Shown: positions 25,850 through 34,755 of the stretch, in pieces
Numbering within the stretch: position 1 is the stretch's first letter
How the letters are laid out: each line of letters starts with the position of its first letter
Assembly (NCBI RefSeq): GCF_001746835.1
Contig: NZ_CP016094.1
Location: 2,867,501 to 2,931,500 of the forward strand
DNA from: Lacunisphaera limnophila
Lineage (GTDB): Bacteria; Verrucomicrobiota; Verrucomicrobiia; Opitutales; Opitutaceae
Reading direction: 5' to 3'
Length of the DNA stretch: 64,000 nucleotides
Program-made: the position numbers and the translations under genes
The notes under the pieces: model-generated
The model's database searches: none
Told to the model about the DNA's origin: nothing
The model's input: only the letters and a program-made list of their open reading frames with translations

Positions 25850-28567
25850 TCAGAGCTTCAGGGCGTCGGGCAGCTTGCTGGCGTCGCCGCCGCCGCCTTG
25901 GGCGTAGTCGGGCTTGCCGCCGCCCTTGCCACCGAGCTTGGCGGCGAGGGCGCCGATGAGCTTGCCGGCGGCCTGGCCGGCCTTGATGGCCTCGGGCGAG
26001 CAGTAGGCGACGACGGCGACCTTGCCGTCGAAGAGGGCGCCGAGTTGCACGACGGCACCGGCACCGACCTGGTGCAGGACCTGGCTGCCGAGGGAACGCA
26101 GGGCGTCCTGATTCTCGGCGGTGACGATCGTGGAAACCCACTTCAGGTTGTCCTTGGCGACGGCCGTGGCGGCGAGTTCTGCAGCGAGGCCGGCGGAGGC
26201 CTTGGCCTCGAAGGCCTTCAGCTTCTTCTCGAGCTCCTTCTGCTGGTTGAGCAGGGATTCGAGCTTGGCGGCAACGTCGCTGGTGCCGGCGTTGAGGCGG
26301 GCATTGACGGTCTTAAGGGCGGATTCCTCGTGGGCGATGAAATCGTAGGCGGCTTGGCCGGCGACGGCCTCGATGCGGCGGGTGCCGGCGGCGATGGCCA
26401 TCTCGGCGACGATCTTGATGACGCCGATCTCACCGGTGGTGGACACGTGGGTGCCGCCGCAGAGTTCCATGGAGTAGCCGTCGAGCTTCGCGGTGCCGGC
26501 GGGGTCGGCGGAGCCGCCGATCTGGACGACGCGAACTTCCTTGCCGTATTTGTCGCCGAAGAACTGGAGGATGTCGGCGCGGCCGGAGACCTCGGCGTGG
26601 GGCACGGTGGCGTAGTGGACGCCGGTGTTGTCGAGAACCTTCTCGTTGATGAGCTGCTCGCACTCCTTGATCTGGGCGGCGGTAAGGGCCTCGAAGTGGG
26701 TGAAGTCGAAGCGGAGCCGGTCGGGCGTCTTGTGCGTGCCGAACTGGCGGACGTGGGTGCCGAGGATCTTCCGCAGGGCCCAGTTCAGGAGGTGGGCGGA
26801 GGTGTGCTGACGGGAGATGGCGCGGCGGCGAGCCACGTCGACGTGGAGCGTCGCCGTGGAGTTTAAGTCAGGAAGTTGAAGTTTAAGTTCTGAAGCGACC
26901 TTGTGCAGGTGGCGGCCGGACTTGTCCTTGATGGTGTCGACGATGTCGACCTTGGTGCCGTTGATCAGGGCGTGGCCGGTGTCGCCGACCTGGCCGCCCA
27001 TTTCGCCGTAGAAGGGGGATTGGTCGAAGACGAGGTAGGTGTCCTTCTCGGTCTTCACGACGTCCACGAGCTTGGCGTGGGTGGCGTGCGTCGAATCGAT
27101 GCCATAGCCCACGAACTGGGTCGCCTCAGCGGCGGATTCGCCCTCGGTGGCGGCGACGATCACATCGGTCTTGCGAGCGGCGCGGCCGCGCTCGCGTTGT
27201 TTTTCCATCTCGGCCTCGAAGCCGGCGGCATCGACGGACAGACCGCGCTCGGTGGCGAGCAGCTGGGTCATATCGAGCGGGAAGCCGTAGGTGTCGTAAA
27301 GTTCGAAGGCGGAGGCACCGGTGATGGCACCGGCCGCAGTGGCCCTGTTGAAAATCTGGAGGCCCTTGTCGAGCGTGCGGCCGAAGGATTCTTCCTCCGC
27401 GCGGATGGCCTTCTCGACCATGACGCGCTGGGTTTTGAGTTCGGGGAAGACGGCGCCGAGGGACTCGATGACGGGGGCGACGAGGGCGGAGAAGTCGCCG
27501 GTCTTCAGACCGAGATTCTTTTGGCCGTACATGATGCCGCGGCGGAGGATGCGGCGGATGACGTAGTTGCGACCCTCGTTGCCGGGGAGGATGCCGTCGG
27601 CGATGGCGCAGGAGACGCAGCGGGCGTGGTCGGCGAGGACGCGGAAGGTGATGTCGATCGTCTGCTGCTCGCTGAGGCCGGTGCGCTCGGTGGGGACGGT
27701 GCCGGTGTAAGTTTTGCCGGAGAGGGCGGCGATGCGGTCGAAGGTCGGCTTGAAGACGTCGGCGTTGTAGTTCGAGGGTTCGGCGGAGAAGTCCTTGAAA
27801 CCGCGGGTCGTGGCGTGGATGCCGGCGACGCGCTCGAAGCCCATGCCGGTGTCAACGTGTTTGGCGGCGAGGGGGGCGAAGGTGCCGTCGGCGTTGGCGT
27901 TGAACTGGATGAAGACGTGGTTCCAGATCTCGATGCAGCGCGGGCTGGAGGAGTTCACACCCTTGCGGCCCTCGGTCTCGTCATCGGAGGGGAGGAGGTT
28001 GAAGTGGATCTCGGAGCAGGGACCGCAGGGGCCGGTGTCGCCCATCATCCAGAAATTGTCCTTCTTGTTGCCGTTGACGATGTGGACGGCGGGGTCGAGG
28101 CCGGCATCGGTGAAGATCTTCGCCCAGATGGCGTAGGCCTCCTCGTCACGCTCGGCGGGGTCGCCCTTCGACTTGTCGGGTTGGTAGATCGTGGCGAAGA
28201 GACGCTTGGGCGGGATGCCCCAGACCTTGGTCAGCAGTTCCCAGCCCCAGGTGAGCGAGTCTTTCTTGAAATAGTCGCCGAAGGACCAGTTGCCCAGCAT
28301 CTCGAACATCGTGTGGTGGTAGGTATCGAAACCGACGTCCTCGAGGTCGTTGTGCTTGCCGCCGGCGCGGATGCACTTCTGGGTGTCGGCCACGCGCTTC
28401 CACGGGGCGGCCTGGTCGCCCAGGAAGTAGGGCACGAACTGGTTCATCCCGGCGTTGGTGAACAGCAGGTTGGGCGCCGTCGGCATGAGCGACGAGGACG
28501 GCACGACGGCGTGCTGCTTCGAGGCAAAGAAATCGAGGAACGACTGGCGGATCTCAGCGGAGTTCAT
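25850..28567 (-). CDS. alaS: Alanine-tRNA ligase
   Basis: 905 residues from ATG 28567 (MNSAEIRQSFLDFFASKQHAVVPSSSL). The class II catalytic core is clear (LLFTNAGMNQFVPYFLG, ARCVSCAIADGILPGNEGRNYVIRRILRRG in part). The editing domain has HTSAHLL near 590 and CGGTHVSTTGEIG near 690, the zinc-binding His and Cys positions. The C-terminal coiled coil and C-Ala domain (GGKGGGKPDYAQGGG) are complete. It is about 30 residues longer than typical; 11 of these come from an AT-rich insertion (26861-26896). It charges tRNA-Ala and clears Ser/Gly mischarges. Confidence 0.96.
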   Translation of the reverse strand: MNSAEIRQSFLDFFASKQHAVVPSSSLMPTAPNLLFTNAGMNQFVPYFLGDQAAPWKRVADTQKCIRAGGKHNDLEDVGFDTYHHTMFEMLGNWSFGDYFKKDSLTWGWELLTKVWGIPPKRLFATIYQPDKSKGDPAERDEEAYAIWAKIFTDAGLDPAVHIVNGNKKDNFWMMGDTGPCGPCSEIHFNLLPSDDETEGRKGVNSSSPRCIEIWNHVFIQFNANADGTFAPLAAKHVDTGMGFERVAGIHATTRGFKDFSAEPSNYNADVFKPTFDRIAALSGKTYTGTVPTERTGLSEQQTIDITFRVLADHARCVSCAIADGILPGNEGRNYVIRRILRRGIMYGQKNLGLKTGDFSALVAPVIESLGAVFPELKTQRVMVEKAIRAEEESFGRTLDKGLQIFNRATAAGAITGASAFELYDTYGFPLDMTQLLATERGLSVDAAGFEAEMEKQRERGRAARKTDVIVAATEGESAAEATQFVGYGIDSTHATHAKLVDVVKTEKDTYLVFDQSPFYGEMGGQVGDTGHALINGTKVDIVDTIKDKSGRHLHKVASELKLQLPDLNSTATLHVDVARRRAISRQHTSAHLLNWALRKILGTHVRQFGTHKTPDRLRFDFTHFEALTAAQIKECEQLINEKVLDNTGVHYATVPHAEVSGRADILQFFGDKYGKEVRVVQIGGSADPAGTAKLDGYSMELCGGTHVSTTGEIGVIKIVAEMAIAAGTRRIEAVAGQAAYDFIAHEESALKTVNARLNAGTSDVAAKLESLLNQQKELEKKLKAFEAKASAGLAAELAATAVAKDNLKWVSTIVTAENQDALRSLGSQVLHQVGAGAVVQLGALFDGKVAVVAYCSPEAIKAGQAAGKLIGALAAKLGGKGGGKPDYAQGGGGDASKLPDALKL
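26861..26896. repeat. AT-rich repeat insertion inside alaS
   Basis: A stretch holding two copies of AGTTTAAGT (26861-26869 and 26881-26889) interrupts GC-rich coding sequence between the tRNA-binding and editing parts. It encodes ELKLQLPDLNS in frame. Confidence 0.55.
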
Positions 28568-29010
28568 GGCAAAATTGTGAGGGTAAAAGACAGTGGGGCG
28601 GGGGCGGGTTGGCAAGAGGTGAATTTGTCCGGCAGCCGGTCGGCGCGGCCCAGAGCGGGAGCGCGGGTCCGGCGGCCCACCGCATCGTCCCATTGCTCCC
28701 CAGGGATAGTGGATGCGAGGAGAACCTGTTGATCGAGGATGACGCCACCGATGCCGAGCGGGCGTTCGTGGCCACGACTCGCTGGGACCTGGCGGATCGC
28801 ATCGCATCGCGGAAGTCGAAGCCCTCGGAGTCCGGCACATCCTGCACAAACCCTGCACCAACGGGGAGTTGTTGTGGGCCGTGGGCCGCGCCTTGGAAGA
28901 CGCCGCCCGCTGCCGGTGAATTGACGGTTGCCTGACCGTCCCCGGGTCGTAGCGTGGCCCCACCCCTCCGCTCGTTTCGCCCCGGTTGCCACGATTCCGG
29001 TCCCCGAGCT
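28568..29010. other. Intergenic region without a supported gene
   Basis: 443 bases between divergent alaS and the PAS kinase gene. Reading frames on both strands are short and have no recognisable domain. I found no tRNA-like fold, T-rich terminator or convincing promoter by eye. The 28722-28830 part has codon-like periodicity (ENLLIEDDATDAERAFV in the plus frame), so a decayed gene is possible. Confidence 0.4.
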
Positions 29011-31542
29011 ATGCAGCCCGTCATCGTCCAGATGATCATCATGCTGCATGCCGCCTTTGGCTGCATGTTCCTGTTCATGCACTGGCAGCATCCGACGCGG
29101 TTTGCGCGGCTGTTTGCGCAAAGCTGGCTGTTGGAGGCGGTGCGGGTGGGCATCATCTATTCGCAGCTCAACCATCCGGGTGGTTTCAGTCACTGGCACA
29201 GCCTGTCGGACTGCCTGAACCTGGTGGTCACCTGGTGGCTGCTGGCCGGGGCGGCGGATCTGGCGGGAGTCCGGCTCCCGCCGTGGTTGGGTCGATGGAT
29301 CCTCGGGGGTGGCATCCCGGTGATCCTGGGCCTGCGCTACGTGGCGCCGGCGGCCTTGGAGTCGTTCGGGCTGGCCGGACCCCGGGCCGTCTTCTGGAGC
29401 GTGTTCGTGGAGCTGACTTTCATCCACCTCCTGATCACGCTGGCCCGGGCGGCGATGCTGTTTTGGTTCATCCGGATGTGGCGGGCAACCCGGCTGCCGG
29501 GAACGATCCTGGCGATCATCTTCATCGGGCCATACATCGTCTTCGCGCTGGCGGTCCCGGTGCAATATTACCTGACCTATTACCCGGAGTGGATCTACGG
29601 CGTGTGGGCGGCGCGGGTGTTGGGTTTCTCACTGGGGCTGGTGATGCTGCTGTTTGACCGGCAGCTGCGGGAGCAGCGCGAGCGCGAGCGGGCCTATCGC
29701 CGGATCGTGGAGACCACCCATGACCTGATCTGGACGGTCGATGCGGCCGGGTGCTGGAGCTCGGTGAACCCGGCGGCCCGGGGCATCTATGGGTGCGCCC
29801 CGGCGCAGCTGCTGGGCCGGCCCTTCCTGGACTGGGTGATCCCGGCGCAGCGGGCGGCGGATGCCCAGGTCTTTGAGCGGATCAAGGCGGGGCAGCCGGT
29901 CTTCGACCATGAGACCATCCACCGGCGTCAGGACGGCTCGCTGGTCAACCTGACCTTCGATGCCGCGGTGCTGCGGGATGAGCAAGGCAGGGTGATCGGG
30001 GCGACCGGTACGGCCCGGGACATCACCGAGCAGAAGCAGGCCGAGGCCCGAGTCCGGCGTCTCGCGAACTTCCCGGAGCTCAATCCCAACCCGGTGTTGG
30101 AATTCACGGCGGAGGGGATGCTGGCTTACCAGAATCCGGCGGCCCTGGCGATGGTCGCCAAGATGGGATTGGAGCGGCTGGACCAGTTGTGGCCGGCGGA
30201 AACGGCGGCGATTGTCGGGGAATGCCTGAAGAGCGGGCAGCCGCGGCTGCGGCTCGTGACCGAGCAGGGCCGGACCACGCTGTCATGGTCCTTCTATCCC
30301 ATCGTGCCGGAGGGCGTGGTGCACTGTTACATCGGGGACATCACGGAGCGGACGCAGTTGGAGGGGCGGTTGCGGCAGGCGCAGAAGATGGAGGCAGTCG
30401 GTCAGCTGGCCGGCGGGGTGGCGCACGATTTCAACAACCTGCTGACCGCGATCATCGGGCATCTGGGGCTGCTGCAAACCGGTCGCACGCTGCCGCCGGA
30501 CATGGCGGAGTCCCTAGCGGAAATTTCGCTCGCGGCGAACCGGGCCGCGAATCTCACCGGCCAGCTGCTGGCGTTCAGCCGCCTGCAGGTCGTCAGCATG
30601 CGTTCCCTCGACCTGAACGAGGCGGTGTCGCAGCTGGCCAAGCTGCTGCGGCGGCTGCTGGGCGAAGACATCGCGATGCAGCTGGATTTCGCGCCCGAAC
30701 GGCTGGGGTTCCGCGGCGATGCCAGCATGATTGACCAGGTGGTGATCAACCTGGCCGTGAACGCGCGGGACGCGATGCCCGGGGGCGGGGTGTTGCGCAT
30801 CACAACGGGGCACGAGACACGGACGGCGCGGACAGGGAACGAGCCGGCGCGCGGGCCGGCACCGGGCGAGTATGTCCGGCTGACGGTCAGTGACAGCGGA
30901 CAGGGCATACCCCCGGAGGTGCTGCCGAAAATCTTTGAGCCCTTCTTCACCACCAAGGAGGTGGGGAAGGGAACGGGGCTGGGTCTGGCCACGGCCTTTG
31001 GCATCATCCAGCAGCATGACGGCTGGATCGAGGTGGACAGTGAACCGGGTCGGGGCACGACCTTCCGGGTGTACCTGCCCCGCCTGGCGGATCTACCCGC
31101 CGGGGCCCAGGCGAGCCGTCCCGCCGCGGCGAGGCGGGGGCAGGGGGAGTTGATCCTCCTCGTCGAGGACGAGCCGGCGGTGCGGGAAATCGGGGTGCGG
31201 GCCCTGACCGGCCAAGGGTATCGCGTGCTCTCGGCCGCCCACAGTCAGGCCGCGTTGGAATTGTGGCGGGAGCATCAGGCGGACATCACCCTGCTGCTGA
31301 CGGACCTGATCATGCCCGGGGGCATGTCGGGGCTGCAGCTGTCGCGTCTGCTTCTGGCGGAGCGGCCGGACCTGCGCGTAATCTACAGCAGTGGTTACAG
31401 CCGGGAGATTGCGGGCAAGGAGCTGGCGATGGAGGACGGGGTCAACTACCTGGCCAAGCCGTATGAGCTGGAGGATCTTTACCGGATCGTGCGGGATGCG
31501 ATCGACGGCGGACGCAGCCGACCGCCCTTTCCGGAGGCATGA
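29011..31542 (+). CDS. Membrane PAS hybrid histidine kinase
   Basis: 843 residues from ATG 29011. Six or so N-terminal membrane helices (about 1-215, starting MIIMLHAAFGCMFLFMHW), a linker coiled coil, PAS domain 1 (about 228-345), a weaker PAS 2 (about 350-450), then DHp with His472 (GGVAHDFNNLLTAI) and an HATPase domain (NLAVNARDAMP, DSGQGI, GTGLGLATAFGI). A C-terminal receiver (LILLVEDEPAVREIG, LLLTDLIMPGGMSG, YLAKPYELEDL) follows. The AHDFNNLL H box is of the NtrB-like/HisKA type common in hybrid kinases. The membrane sensor may detect a lipid-soluble or membrane signal. Confidence 0.92.
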   Translation: MQPVIVQMIIMLHAAFGCMFLFMHWQHPTRFARLFAQSWLLEAVRVGIIYSQLNHPGGFSHWHSLSDCLNLVVTWWLLAGAADLAGVRLPPWLGRWILGGGIPVILGLRYVAPAALESFGLAGPRAVFWSVFVELTFIHLLITLARAAMLFWFIRMWRATRLPGTILAIIFIGPYIVFALAVPVQYYLTYYPEWIYGVWAARVLGFSLGLVMLLFDRQLREQRERERAYRRIVETTHDLIWTVDAAGCWSSVNPAARGIYGCAPAQLLGRPFLDWVIPAQRAADAQVFERIKAGQPVFDHETIHRRQDGSLVNLTFDAAVLRDEQGRVIGATGTARDITEQKQAEARVRRLANFPELNPNPVLEFTAEGMLAYQNPAALAMVAKMGLERLDQLWPAETAAIVGECLKSGQPRLRLVTEQGRTTLSWSFYPIVPEGVVHCYIGDITERTQLEGRLRQAQKMEAVGQLAGGVAHDFNNLLTAIIGHLGLLQTGRTLPPDMAESLAEISLAANRAANLTGQLLAFSRLQVVSMRSLDLNEAVSQLAKLLRRLLGEDIAMQLDFAPERLGFRGDASMIDQVVINLAVNARDAMPGGGVLRITTGHETRTARTGNEPARGPAPGEYVRLTVSDSGQGIPPEVLPKIFEPFFTTKEVGKGTGLGLATAFGIIQQHDGWIEVDSEPGRGTTFRVYLPRLADLPAGAQASRPAAARRGQGELILLVEDEPAVREIGVRALTGQGYRVLSAAHSQAALELWREHQADITLLLTDLIMPGGMSGLQLSRLLLAERPDLRVIYSSGYSREIAGKELAMEDGVNYLAKPYELEDLYRIVRDAIDGGRSRPPFPEA

Positions 31543-31598
31543 GGCGTTGCGCGCCTTTGGCGTTGCGCGCAAACCGTCCGGTGCGCGACTCTGATCCC

Positions 31599-32243
31599 GT
31601 GAAAATCCATGTGCTGCCTTCGGGCCCGATCCAGACCATCGGTTACCTGCTGACCGAGCCCGCGCTCGGGGCGGCGGTGCTGGTGGACGCCCCCGGCGGC
31701 ATCATGGCCAAGATCCGTCCCCTGTTGGAAAAGGAAAATTGCCGGCTGACGGAGCTGTGGCTCACGCACGGCCACTGGGACCACATGCAGGACGGGGCGG
31801 CCGTGAAGCGGGAGACCGGCTGTTTGGTGCGAGCGCACCGGGCCGACCAGCCGCTGATCGAGACCCCCGAGATCATGGAAGGATTCATGGGGCAGCGGCT
31901 GGGCCTGGAAGGCGTGAAGGTTGACGCGTGGGTGGAGGCGGGCGAGCGGATCGAGGCGCTGGGCCGCGCCTTTGAGGTGCGGCATGTGCCGGGGCACTGT
32001 CCGGGCAACGTCCTCTTTTATCAGGCCGAGGCGAAGGTCGCGCTGGTGGGGGATGCCCTGTTCAACAGCGGCGTGGGTCGCTGGGATCTGCCCGGGGGCA
32101 GTTTTGAGATTTTGGAGCAATCGATCCGTGGGCAGATCTACACGCTGCCGGACGAGACGGTCGTGCTGCCCGGTCACGGCGAACGGACCACGGTGGGCGC
32201 GGAGAAAGAAACCAACCCGTACGTCGCGGCGGTCGTACCATGA
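31599..32243 (+). CDS. Metallo-beta-lactamase-fold hydrolase (glyoxalase II-like)
   Basis: 214 residues from GTG 31599 (KIHVLPSGPIQTIGYLL). Metal ligands: THGHWDH (HxHxDH), His in HVPGHCPGNV, Asp in VALVGDALFNSGVGRWDLPGG, and His in VLPGHGERTTVG. The pattern is of the YcbL/glyoxalase II branch, which hydrolyses thioesters such as S-lactoylglutathione. The gene overlaps ribD by four bases (ATGA), so they are co-translated. The exact substrate is not determined. Confidence 0.9.
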   Translation: MKIHVLPSGPIQTIGYLLTEPALGAAVLVDAPGGIMAKIRPLLEKENCRLTELWLTHGHWDHMQDGAAVKRETGCLVRAHRADQPLIETPEIMEGFMGQRLGLEGVKVDAWVEAGERIEALGRAFEVRHVPGHCPGNVLFYQAEAKVALVGDALFNSGVGRWDLPGGSFEILEQSIRGQIYTLPDETVVLPGHGERTTVGAEKETNPYVAAVVP

Positions 32244-33400
32244 GCCAGGACGAGACATTCATGCGCCGGGCGATCGCCGGGGCGCGGCGGGGCTGGGGGG
32301 CCACCCATCCCAATCCGTTGGTGGGTGCCGTCATCGTGGAGGCCGGCGAGATCGTGGCCGAGGGATATCACGCGAAGGCGGGAGAACCGCATGCCGAGAT
32401 CATGGCCTTGCGGGCCCTCGGGCGCAGACCGCAGGCCGGGGCGACCCTGTATGTGACGCTCGAGCCGTGCTGTACGCATGGGCGCACACCGCCCTGCACG
32501 GCGGCGATCATCGAGGCGGGGATCCGCCATGTGGTCGTCGGGGCCACCGACCCGAACCCGGAACATGCTGGCAAGGGTTACGGGTTGCTGCGGGCGGCCG
32601 GGGTCGAGGTGACCGAGGGGGTGCTGGCCCGGGAATGCGCGGATCTGAACCTGATTTTCAATCACTGGATCACGACCGGGCAGCCGCTGTTCGCGGCCAA
32701 GTCGGGGGTCACCCTGGATGGCAAGGTGGCGACGCGCACGGGTGATTCGAAGTGGATCACCGGAGCGGAGGCGCGGGCGGACGGGCATGCGTGGCGGCGT
32801 TATTTTCCCGCCATCGCGGTGGGCGCGGGCACGGTGCGGGCGGACAATCCCCGGCTGACGGCGCGGGTGGGCGGGGTCGAGTGGTGTCCGTGGCGGTTTG
32901 TTTTCGACGGGCTCCTGCGGACGGTGACGGACAAGGCGATGCCGGCGGTCTACACCGATGAGTTTCGGGAGCGCACCATCGTGGTGACGACGCCGCACGG
33001 CGGCCTCGGCTACGTGCGCAAACTGAACGCCATGGGCGTGAAGGCGTGGGTGCTGGGCGCGAACACGCCGAAGGTGAATTTCCAGGATTTCCGGACGCGG
33101 TGCGCGCAGGAGGGGATCACCGGCGTGTTCTTTGAGGGCGGAGCCCAGCTGCTGAGCGAGCTGCTGCAGGCGCGGGAGCTGGATTATCTTTTCACCTACC
33201 ATGCCCCGGTGCTCTTTGCGGATGACAAGAGCAAGTCGATCCTACGCGGGCTGCGGACGGAGACGCTGGCGAATGCGATCCGGCTCGAGCAGGTGCGCCA
33301 CGAGGTGCTGGGGGACGACGCGTTGATGCGGGGTTTTGTCCGCTATCCGGAGAAGATGTATGTCGATGAAGCCACCTTCGGGCGGAAAGACTATGGCTGA
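32240..33400 (+). CDS. ribD: Bifunctional riboflavin deaminase/reductase RibD
   Basis: 386 residues. The N-terminal deaminase (about 1-150) has the zinc site His51-Ala-Glu53 and Cys77...Cys86 in PCCTHGRTPPC. The C-terminal reductase (about 150-370) starts AAKSGVTLDGKVATRTGDSKWITG and has the NADPH-binding GAGTVRADNPRLT and FFEGGAQLL motifs. Together they convert the pyrimidine intermediate in riboflavin (FMN/FAD) synthesis. No FMN riboswitch or other rib gene is next to it; it is sandwiched between the MBL hydrolase and rdgB with overlaps on both sides. Confidence 0.96.
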   Translation: MSQDETFMRRAIAGARRGWGATHPNPLVGAVIVEAGEIVAEGYHAKAGEPHAEIMALRALGRRPQAGATLYVTLEPCCTHGRTPPCTAAIIEAGIRHVVVGATDPNPEHAGKGYGLLRAAGVEVTEGVLARECADLNLIFNHWITTGQPLFAAKSGVTLDGKVATRTGDSKWITGAEARADGHAWRRYFPAIAVGAGTVRADNPRLTARVGGVEWCPWRFVFDGLLRTVTDKAMPAVYTDEFRERTIVVTTPHGGLGYVRKLNAMGVKAWVLGANTPKVNFQDFRTRCAQEGITGVFFEGGAQLLSELLQARELDYLFTYHAPVLFADDKSKSILRGLRTETLANAIRLEQVRHEVLGDDALMRGFVRYPEKMYVDEATFGRKDYG

Positions 33401-34019
33401 GGCGGCCGGGCAGGACGGGCCACTCCCGTCGTTGATCCACCTCGCCTCGGGGAACCGGCACAAGGCGGAGGAATTCCAGCGGCTGGCCGATGGCTCGGGG
33501 CTCGCGCTGCGGGTCGTCCCGGCGGCGCGGATGCCGGAGGTGGTGGAGGACACGGGCACCTTTGTGGGCAACGCGCGCAAGAAGGCGCAGGCGTTGCAGG
33601 CGATCCTGCCCGCGGGGAGCTGGGTGCTGGCGGATGACAGCGGGGTGTGCGTCGATGCGCTCGGCGGGGCGCCGGGGGTGGAGTCGGCTTACTTTGCCGG
33701 ACCGGAGCACGATGCCGCGGCGAACCTGTGCAAGCTGGCCGAGGTGATGCGGACCGTGCCGCCCGGCGAGCGCGCGGCGCGGTTTGTGTGCGTGCTCCTG
33801 CTACGGGGCCCTGAAGGGAGCGAGGAGGTTTTCGAGGGCCGGTGCGAAGGGGTGCTGGCGGCGGAGCCGGCGGGGGGGCACGGCTTCGGCTACGACCCCC
33901 TGTTCATTCCCGCCGGGTTTGACCGGACCTACGCGCAGATATCAGACGCGGACAAAAACCGGATCAGCCACCGCGGACGAGCGTGGCAAGGGCTGGTGGC
34001 GTGGCTGAGGTCGCGCTGA
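33393..34019 (+). CDS. rdgB: Non-canonical purine NTP pyrophosphatase (RdgB/HAM1)
   Basis: 208 residues from ATG 33393, overlapping ribD by 8 bases. LASGNRHKAEEFQRL, EDTGTFVGNARKKA, LADDSGVCVDALGGAPGVESAYFAG and GHGFGYDPLFIPAG are the standard HAM1/RdgB motifs, with the catalytic Asp in DDSG. It removes dITP, XTP and similar nucleotides from the pool. The 3' end overlaps the convergent hypothetical gene (33964-34755) by 56 bases. Confidence 0.95.
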   Translation: MAEAAGQDGPLPSLIHLASGNRHKAEEFQRLADGSGLALRVVPAARMPEVVEDTGTFVGNARKKAQALQAILPAGSWVLADDSGVCVDALGGAPGVESAYFAGPEHDAAANLCKLAEVMRTVPPGERAARFVCVLLLRGPEGSEEVFEGRCEGVLAAEPAGGHGFGYDPLFIPAGFDRTYAQISDADKNRISHRGRAWQGLVAWLRSR

Positions 34020-34755
34020 GGGCAGGGGTGGCCGTCGGATCCTCGGCCTCCATGCTCATCAGCAGGCTGGCAAACGTTTGTTTGAACTGAAGGACGATGG
34101 CTGCCGGGCCCTCGTAGCCGGCGACGAGGACGCCGCGCGGGGTGACCATGAAGACCTGGAGGACACGGCGGACCGGCTCCGCGGGTTTTTCCGGGGCGAT
34201 CTCGTATTCCAACACGCGGGTGCGTCCGCCGAGCAGGGGGCGGAGCATTTGCGGGTTGGTATCGGAGTCATCATTGCAGAACAGGCGGAGCCGCGTGCCG
34301 TACTGGGCGCGGAGGCTGCCGACGTAGGTGTTCCAAGCCGCGGCATCGAGGGGCACGGGGAAGTTGGTGGCGGGCAGCTCGCCGAATCCCAGCACCAGAT
34401 CCGCGGACCAACGACCGGTCCATTCGAGGGCGTAGCGGGCGGGCTTCTCCACCTTGCGCCAGTCGTCGAGGCGTTCGTTGTCGATGACAAGGTTGACCGC
34501 GGGGAAGCGCAGCTGGGTGAAAGCGAGCTGGCCGCGGTCCTCGTCGTAGCGGGTGAAGGAGCGGCTGCCGAGGGGCGGCCGGGTGGTCGGCCAGGCCACG
34601 GCCCCGGGACGGGGGGTGGTGGCGACGGGGGCTTTCGCCGCGGGCTGGGCCGGCAGGGCGCCGATCGGCCGGGCATCGAGGATCTGGGCGGGAGCCAGGG
34701 CCGGCAGGAGCAGGCCGGCGGCAGCGACGAGACCGAGCAGCGGGTTACATTTCAT
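33964..34755 (-). CDS. Secreted protein at the end of the pseudopilin operon
   Basis: 263 residues from ATG 34755 (MKCNPLLGLVAAAGLLLPALAPAQ), a clear signal peptide. Proline/alanine-rich linker to about 60, then a globular part with GQLAFTQLRFPAVNLVIDNERLDDWRKVEKPARYALEWTG-like strands. No known domain recognised. It overlaps the end of the PilX-like gene by 11 bases, so it belongs to the same operon and may act in pilus or secretion assembly. It overlaps rdgB tail-to-tail by 56 bases. Confidence 0.75.
   Translation of the reverse strand: MKCNPLLGLVAAAGLLLPALAPAQILDARPIGALPAQPAAKAPVATTPRPGAVAWPTTRPPLGSRSFTRYDEDRGQLAFTQLRFPAVNLVIDNERLDDWRKVEKPARYALEWTGRWSADLVLGFGELPATNFPVPLDAAAWNTYVGSLRAQYGTRLRLFCNDDSDTNPQMLRPLLGGRTRVLEYEIAPEKPAEPVRRVLQVFMVTPRGVLVAGYEGPAAIVLQFKQTFASLLMSMEAEDPTATPALSATSATPPALATLVRGG

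Noticed and set aside
26903-28732. Plus-strand reading frame opposite alaS
   Set aside because: Shadow of alaS; composition and lack of domains support rejection.
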